This document shows, piece by piece, positions 60,291 through 64,000 of a stretch of DNA of 64,000 bases. Source of the stretch: Devosia yakushimensis (lineage in GTDB: Bacteria; Pseudomonadota; Alphaproteobacteria; Rhizobiales; Devosiaceae); the NCBI RefSeq assembly GCF_030159855.1, contig NZ_BSNG01000001.1:434001-498000 (forward strand), written 5' to 3'. The notes beneath the pieces are model-generated. The model saw only the letters and a program-made list of their open reading frames with translations, was not told the DNA's origin and searched no databases. Position 1 is the first letter of the stretch. Every line of letters starts with the position of its first letter. The translations under genes and the position numbers were made by a program.

Positions 60291-61244
60291 TCAGCGTGGT
60301 GCCTGCCATTGGCTGTCGATGAAGCGCAAGGCATCGCGGATGCTGGTTGACCAGACATCCCAGGAATGGTCGCCATTGGTGACGCGGAATTCGATGGGGC
60401 GATTATCCGCCTGCATGGTTTCGTAAAAGGCAATAGCGCCGCGCCAGAGCTTGTGGCTGTCATCGTCGCCCACCGTCAGAAACAGCGCAGGGAGCGCGGT
60501 GTCCTCGGCAATGGCGGCAGCCAGCAAGGTGAAGACATTCTGGCTGTTGAAGCGCCTTGCGTCGAAGGGATTGCCGAAGGCGCTGCCGAAATGGGGCGGG
60601 ACCGGGGGCAGGTCGATGCCGGTGGAAATATCGGCCGGGTCGTTGTGATGGAAATAGGTGCTGTCGATGATCAGCGCCATGGCCTCGGGGGCGAGGTCGA
60701 GTTGATCGCTGGGCACGTTCTGCCAGATGGCGCCGGAGAGGCTTGCGGCAGCAGCGAAGAGATCGGGATGGCCAAGCGCAAGGCGAAGAGCGCCGTAGCC
60801 GCCCATGGAAAGGCCGGCAATCGCCCGGCCGCCCCGGTCCTTTCGCACCGGATAGGTGGCTTCGATGGCCGCGCGCAGGTCTTTCACGATGGCAGTTTCG
60901 GAATCGCCGGGGCCGCCTATGGCGCGGGAATCCACATACCAGCTTTCGGGGCCCGCGCCGGGCATGACCACGAGGGCGGGTTTGATGGATTGGCCCATCA
61001 TGTCATCGAGCGTGGGCTGGATATGGCCCAGATCGCGCCAGCTGGTTTCGTCGCCGCCCAGGCCGTGCAGCAGGTAGATGACCGGCCAGCCGCTGGGTGG
61101 CGGATTGCCGTCGGGGCGATAAATCAGGGCTTTGATCGTGCCGCCCATGCCGGGGCTGGGGAAGGACTGGCTTTCGAGGGTGCCGGCGAGGGCGGGGCAC
61201 GGCAGGACAAGCAATAGTGCGAGGAGGAAAGCCTTGACCATCAT
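60291..61244 (-). CDS. Secreted alpha/beta-hydrolase (putative esterase, FrmB/EsteraseD-like)
   Basis: 317 residues. Signal peptide (MMVKAFLLALLLVLPCPALA). VIYLLHGLGGDETSWRDLG, the elbow GLSMGGYGAL, an acid in LTVGDDDSH and the late NGDHSWDVW histidine give a full triad. Putative_esterase family (antigen 85/FrmB-like). Start ATG 61244 or 61241; ribosome site weak. The longer in-frame start would destroy the signal peptide. Substrate unknown, perhaps surface acyl esters. Confidence 0.88.
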   Translation of the reverse strand: MMVKAFLLALLLVLPCPALAGTLESQSFPSPGMGGTIKALIYRPDGNPPPSGWPVIYLLHGLGGDETSWRDLGHIQPTLDDMMGQSIKPALVVMPGAGPESWYVDSRAIGGPGDSETAIVKDLRAAIEATYPVRKDRGGRAIAGLSMGGYGALRLALGHPDLFAAAASLSGAIWQNVPSDQLDLAPEAMALIIDSTYFHHNDPADISTGIDLPPVPPHFGSAFGNPFDARRFNSQNVFTLLAAAIAEDTALPALFLTVGDDDSHKLWRGAIAFYETMQADNRPIEFRVTNGDHSWDVWSTSIRDALRFIDSQWQAPR

Positions 61245-61533
61245 GGGCGACCCGCGGGGACAGACGGGCAGGATAGCGGTGTGGAGGAAGAGCGGCAATG
61301 GCGCGGGATTTGGCTCCGCCGGATGGTGTCGTGGGGTGTGCCGTTGACGGCCCCTCGGCGCGGGCGTAGACAATCGCCCGTGTCATTTCCAAGCCTCAAG
61401 CGCCCGTCCAGCCGGCACCCGATCTTTTGGGTGTGAAAATGGTCCCCGCAGCTTTTCCCAGTATTTTGGGACGGCAGCTGCGTCCGGGGTCTGACGTGAT
61501 GCGTGTTTTGTCGAGGTTTTCTGGAGCGTTCTG

Positions 61534-62889
61534 ATGAACCCCATTTCCAAGCCGCTCTGGCAGCGGTTTACGTTTTTCCTGATCCCGTTGATGATCTCCA
61601 ACATCCTGCAGTCGCTGTCGGGGACGGCCAATGCGGTCTATGTCGGCCAACTGGTTGGCGTGGAGGCCCTGGCGGCCATTTCCACCTTCTTCCCGATCCT
61701 CTTTTTCCTGATGAGCTTCATCATCGGGCTCTCCTCGGGCGCTACCGTATTGATCGGGCAGGCCTGGGGTGCGCGCAATGTGGCCAAGGTCAAGCAGATT
61801 GCCGGTACGACGTTGACCGCAACGATCGCGCTGGGCGTGGTGGTCGCCATTATCGGGGCGCTGTTTACCCCGCAGATCATGCAGGTGCTGGGCGCGCCGG
61901 CCAATATTCTGGGGCTTTCGACCGAGTATGCGCGGATCGTGCTGATCGGCATGCCCGGCTTTTTCGTGTTCCTGGTGGTGACGTCGGTGCTGCGCGGGGT
62001 GGGCGATACGGTGACGCCGCTCGTGGCGCTGATCATTTCGCTCATCGTGAGCCTTTTGGTGACCCCGGCGCTGATCCAGGGTTGGTTCGGGCTGCCGCAG
62101 CTGGGGCTGCTGGCCGCGGCCTATGCCTTCATCGCCGGGTTCGTCAGCGTGCTGATCTTCCTGTTCATCTATATGCGTGCCCGCAAGATGCCGCTGGCGC
62201 CCGATGGGGAGCTGCTGGCGGCCATGGTGCCCGATTTCAAACTGCTGGGGCTGATCCTGCGGCTGGGCGTGCCGGCGGGGCTACAGATGGTGATCTCGTC
62301 GATCTCGGCCATCGTTGTCGTCGGGCTGGTCAATGGCTTTGGCTCGGACGCCACGGCGGCCTATGGCGCGGTCAACCAGGTGGTGGGCTATGTGCAATTC
62401 CCGGCCATGTCGATCGGTATTGCGGCGTCGATTTTCGGCGCACAGGCCATCGGCGCCGGACAGGCGGGGCAATTGTGGGGGATCACCAAGACGGCGCTGG
62501 TGCTTAACCTCATCATCACCGGCAGCCTGATACTGGTTGCCTATCTCTTTTCCCAGCATCTGGTGGCGCTGTTCATCACCGATCCGGCGGTGATCGAGAT
62601 GACCGAGACGCTGCTGCATATCGTGCTGTGGAGCATGCTGTGCTTTGGCTGGAGTGTGGTGTTTTCGGGCATCATGCGGTCGAGCGGCACGGTGGTGGCG
62701 CCCATGGTGATCTCGCTGGCGGCGATCCTGCTGGTGGAATTGCCGGGGGCTATCGTGCTCAGCCGGACGAGCCTGGGGCTGCATGGCATCTGGATCGCCT
62801 ATGCGGCGAGCTTCAGCGTGATGCTGGTGGCGCAAGCCGCCTGGTATCGCTTTGTCTGGAGCAAGAAGAAGATCGTCGCGCTGATCTAG
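61534..62889 (+). CDS. MATE-family efflux transporter
   Basis: 451 residues, 12 helices in two MatE halves. GTANAVYVGQLVGVEALAAIS and IGLSSGATVLIGQAWGA are the first-repeat blocks; VVGLVNGFGSDATAAYGAVNQV and ASIFGAQAIGAGQ are the second-repeat equivalents. Exports cationic drugs or metabolites by Na+ or H+ exchange. The TAG stop is part of the terminal CTAG of a palindromic repeat. No regulator adjoins it. Confidence 0.93.
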   Translation: MNPISKPLWQRFTFFLIPLMISNILQSLSGTANAVYVGQLVGVEALAAISTFFPILFFLMSFIIGLSSGATVLIGQAWGARNVAKVKQIAGTTLTATIALGVVVAIIGALFTPQIMQVLGAPANILGLSTEYARIVLIGMPGFFVFLVVTSVLRGVGDTVTPLVALIISLIVSLLVTPALIQGWFGLPQLGLLAAAYAFIAGFVSVLIFLFIYMRARKMPLAPDGELLAAMVPDFKLLGLILRLGVPAGLQMVISSISAIVVVGLVNGFGSDATAAYGAVNQVVGYVQFPAMSIGIAASIFGAQAIGAGQAGQLWGITKTALVLNLIITGSLILVAYLFSQHLVALFITDPAVIEMTETLLHIVLWSMLCFGWSVVFSGIMRSSGTVVAPMVISLAAILLVELPGAIVLSRTSLGLHGIWIAYAASFSVMLVAQAAWYRFVWSKKKIVALI

Positions 62890-62942
62890 GTCCAATCGAC
62901 ATTCAGCTGATGCTGGCCTGAGTGAATGTCGATTGGCCCTAG
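62886..62942. repeat. Palindromic repeat, short form
   Basis: 57 bp. CTAGGTCCAATCGACATTCA (62886-62905) and its complement (62923-62942) match at 19 of 20 positions, around the loop GCTGATGCTGGCCTGAG. It has the ends and the GATGCTGGCCTG segment of the 53234 element but lacks its central 90 bp. Its two CTAG ends contain the stop codons of both convergent neighbours. Confidence 0.88.
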
Positions 62943-63715
62943 GAGCCGAGACGGTCTTCCAGCCACGTAACGCCGAATGCAATCATGGGCGCGGCCTCCA
63001 CCAATATGGAAGGGGCCGCGCCGATAGTGCCGCGTTTGCCCTGGCCGGTGGCGAGGAAGGCCTCGACGATGGTGGCGAAATAGTCGTCGGGCAGGCCGTG
63101 CGGCGGATCGGCGGTGTCGAATTCCTCGAAATGGCGCCACACAATCTTGCCATCGACGAGAATGGGCGCTTCGTAGCGGCGGAGGCGCTTGTTGGGGAAA
63201 TCTGCGACATGTTCGGCGTGGTGCAGAAGGGTCATCGTGTCGAGCGGCGCGCCGATCAGCATGGTCTTGCCGCCTGCTTCGACCAGCTTGCCGAAGGGCG
63301 ATTGCGGGCCGTAGCCGTAGTCGAGCGCGTGATCGGCAGTGAACCACTCGGCCTTGCCGCCAAGCGCGGCGCAGGAGGCGCCGGGATTGGCACTGCGCAA
63401 GGCGCCGGGCGTGGTGCGCAGCAATTCGGGGAAGGCGCCATTGTCACGGATAGAGCGAGAGCGCTGGGGATCGAAGGGCGGTATCTCGTCGCGCAGGTCG
63501 GCGCGCTGGAGAATGTCGTCATCGGCCTGCCAGTCGCAATAGGCCAGCATGGTGCCTTCGGGACCAACAATCGTCCGAATGGCATCGATCAGCGTGTCGG
63601 GACCACCAAGAATTGGTCCAACCTTGCGCAGGGCGGCGTGTACGAGCACGGCGTCGCCTTGCTGTAGGCCGAGTTCGACCAGCTGGCTGGCCAGCTGGTT
63701 TTGCGTCCAGAGCAT
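62939..63715 (-). CDS. AAC(3)-family N-acetyltransferase
   Basis: 258 residues. LVHAALRKVGPILGGPDTLIDAI and GTMLAYCDWQAD match the N-terminal blocks of aminoglycoside 3-N-acetyltransferases; GALRSANPGASCAALG and the family histidine/aspartate region LLHHAEHVADFPNKRLR follow. Chromosomal relatives do not necessarily give resistance, and the true acceptor is unknown. It begins 5 nt after the HxlR gene's stop, so the two are one transcript. Its TAG stop is within the palindromic repeat. Confidence 0.9.
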   Translation of the reverse strand: MLWTQNQLASQLVELGLQQGDAVLVHAALRKVGPILGGPDTLIDAIRTIVGPEGTMLAYCDWQADDDILQRADLRDEIPPFDPQRSRSIRDNGAFPELLRTTPGALRSANPGASCAALGGKAEWFTADHALDYGYGPQSPFGKLVEAGGKTMLIGAPLDTMTLLHHAEHVADFPNKRLRRYEAPILVDGKIVWRHFEEFDTADPPHGLPDDYFATIVEAFLATGQGKRGTIGAAPSILVEAAPMIAFGVTWLEDRLGS

Positions 63716-63720
63716 TGGCT

Positions 63721-64000
63721 TTAGCCTCGGGCGTAGGCGGCCTTGCGGGGTTCGGCGGCCACGGTGGCGTTTTCGCGGGCATCGTAGATGGCGCGGGCGT
63801 CGATGATGGCGCCGTGATGTTCGGCCGACCAGTCCCAGAGGCCGCTGATCGGCACCTGCAGGGTCTTGCCCAGTTCGGTCAGGCTATATTCAACGCGGGG
63901 CGGCACCTCGGGATAGATGGTGCGGGTGACCAGGCCATCGCGCTCGAGATTGCGCAGGGTCAGGGTCAGCATGCGCTGGGAGACGCCGTTGATCATGCGC
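63721..64000 (-). CDS. HxlR-family transcriptional regulator, 5'-truncated by the window edge
   Basis: At least 92 residues are visible; the frame is open to the last base. INGVSQRMLTLTLRNLERDGLVTRTIYPEVPPRVEYSLTELG is the winged-helix core of HxlR regulators. The N-terminal cysteine region and start lie beyond the window. A C-terminal tail of about 30 residues follows the domain. It is the first visible gene before the acetyltransferase and may regulate it or a divergent gene outside the window. Confidence 0.92.
   Translation of the reverse strand, partial: RMINGVSQRMLTLTLRNLERDGLVTRTIYPEVPPRVEYSLTELGKTLQVPISGLWDWSAEHHGAIIDARAIYDARENATVAAEPRKAAYARG

Overview
The window looks like chromosomal DNA of a GC-rich alphaproteobacterium of the Hyphomicrobiales (Rhizobiales) type, possibly close to Devosia. 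This is inferred from gene content: Frc-type and Agp-type sugar transporters otherwise known from Sinorhizobium, an alphaproteobacterial petABC operon, an Omp25/31-like porin-type barrel, and several palindromic intergenic repeats of the kind common in this order. No rRNA, phage, insertion sequence or CRISPR array was seen. There is one tRNA, tRNA-Leu(CAA).

Layout. 1-3.2 kb: the end of a topoisomerase IB gene faces a membrane GGDEF-EAL protein. 3.2-10.2 kb: a ROK repressor is divergent from a CUT2 (FrcBCA-like) sugar importer operon that continues into a zinc polyol dehydrogenase, a barstar-like protein and a short-chain dehydrogenase. A 17-bp-arm palindrome overlaps a good -35/-10 promoter in front of it. 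10.2-13.3 kb: MgtC-like protein, a membrane TPR protein with an unusual N-terminal domain, and an SMR exporter. 13.4-16.1 kb: an overlapping murL-murD2 pair, the alternative route to D-glutamate in peptidoglycan. 16.2-17.4 kb: DGPF-domain protein and alpha/beta hydrolase.

17.4-25.6 kb: a LacI regulator divergent from a CUT1 importer, an IolE-like isomerase, a Gfo/Idh/MocA dehydrogenase and a shrunken Gfo/Idh-like protein without a dinucleotide-binding motif. The operator is a 13-bp-arm palindrome made of two TGACGTCA boxes. This is the best candidate here for an uncharacterised catabolic system.

25.7-42.1 kb: mostly housekeeping genes. These are a metallophosphoesterase, Nudix proteins, a glutathionyl-hydroquinone reductase with a possible small basic partner, a CCA-adding enzyme, trmL-hemF-AAA ATPase-DUF1059, petABC with a terminator, apt, GFA and glyoxalase-fold proteins, TerC with a structured leader, and two MaoC dehydratases.

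42.1-53.2 kb: an alpha-galactoside utilisation locus. It holds two GH4 alpha-galactosidases transcribed towards each other, an Agp-type ABC transporter (SBP, two permeases, fused double ATPase) and two AraC-type regulators, one of them MelR-like.

53.2-55.3 kb: a disturbed segment with long palindromes, a truncated copy of the MelR-like gene and a visibly AT-richer MFS transporter. 55.3-64.0 kb: ychF, dsbB, DUF72, an outer-membrane barrel, tRNA-Leu, a stress-type glycine-zipper protein, an esterase, a MATE exporter, an AAC(3)-family acetyltransferase and a partial HxlR regulator. A palindromic repeat occurs in full-length and short forms (53.2 and 62.9 kb), and its terminal CTAG supplies the stop codons of the adjoining genes.
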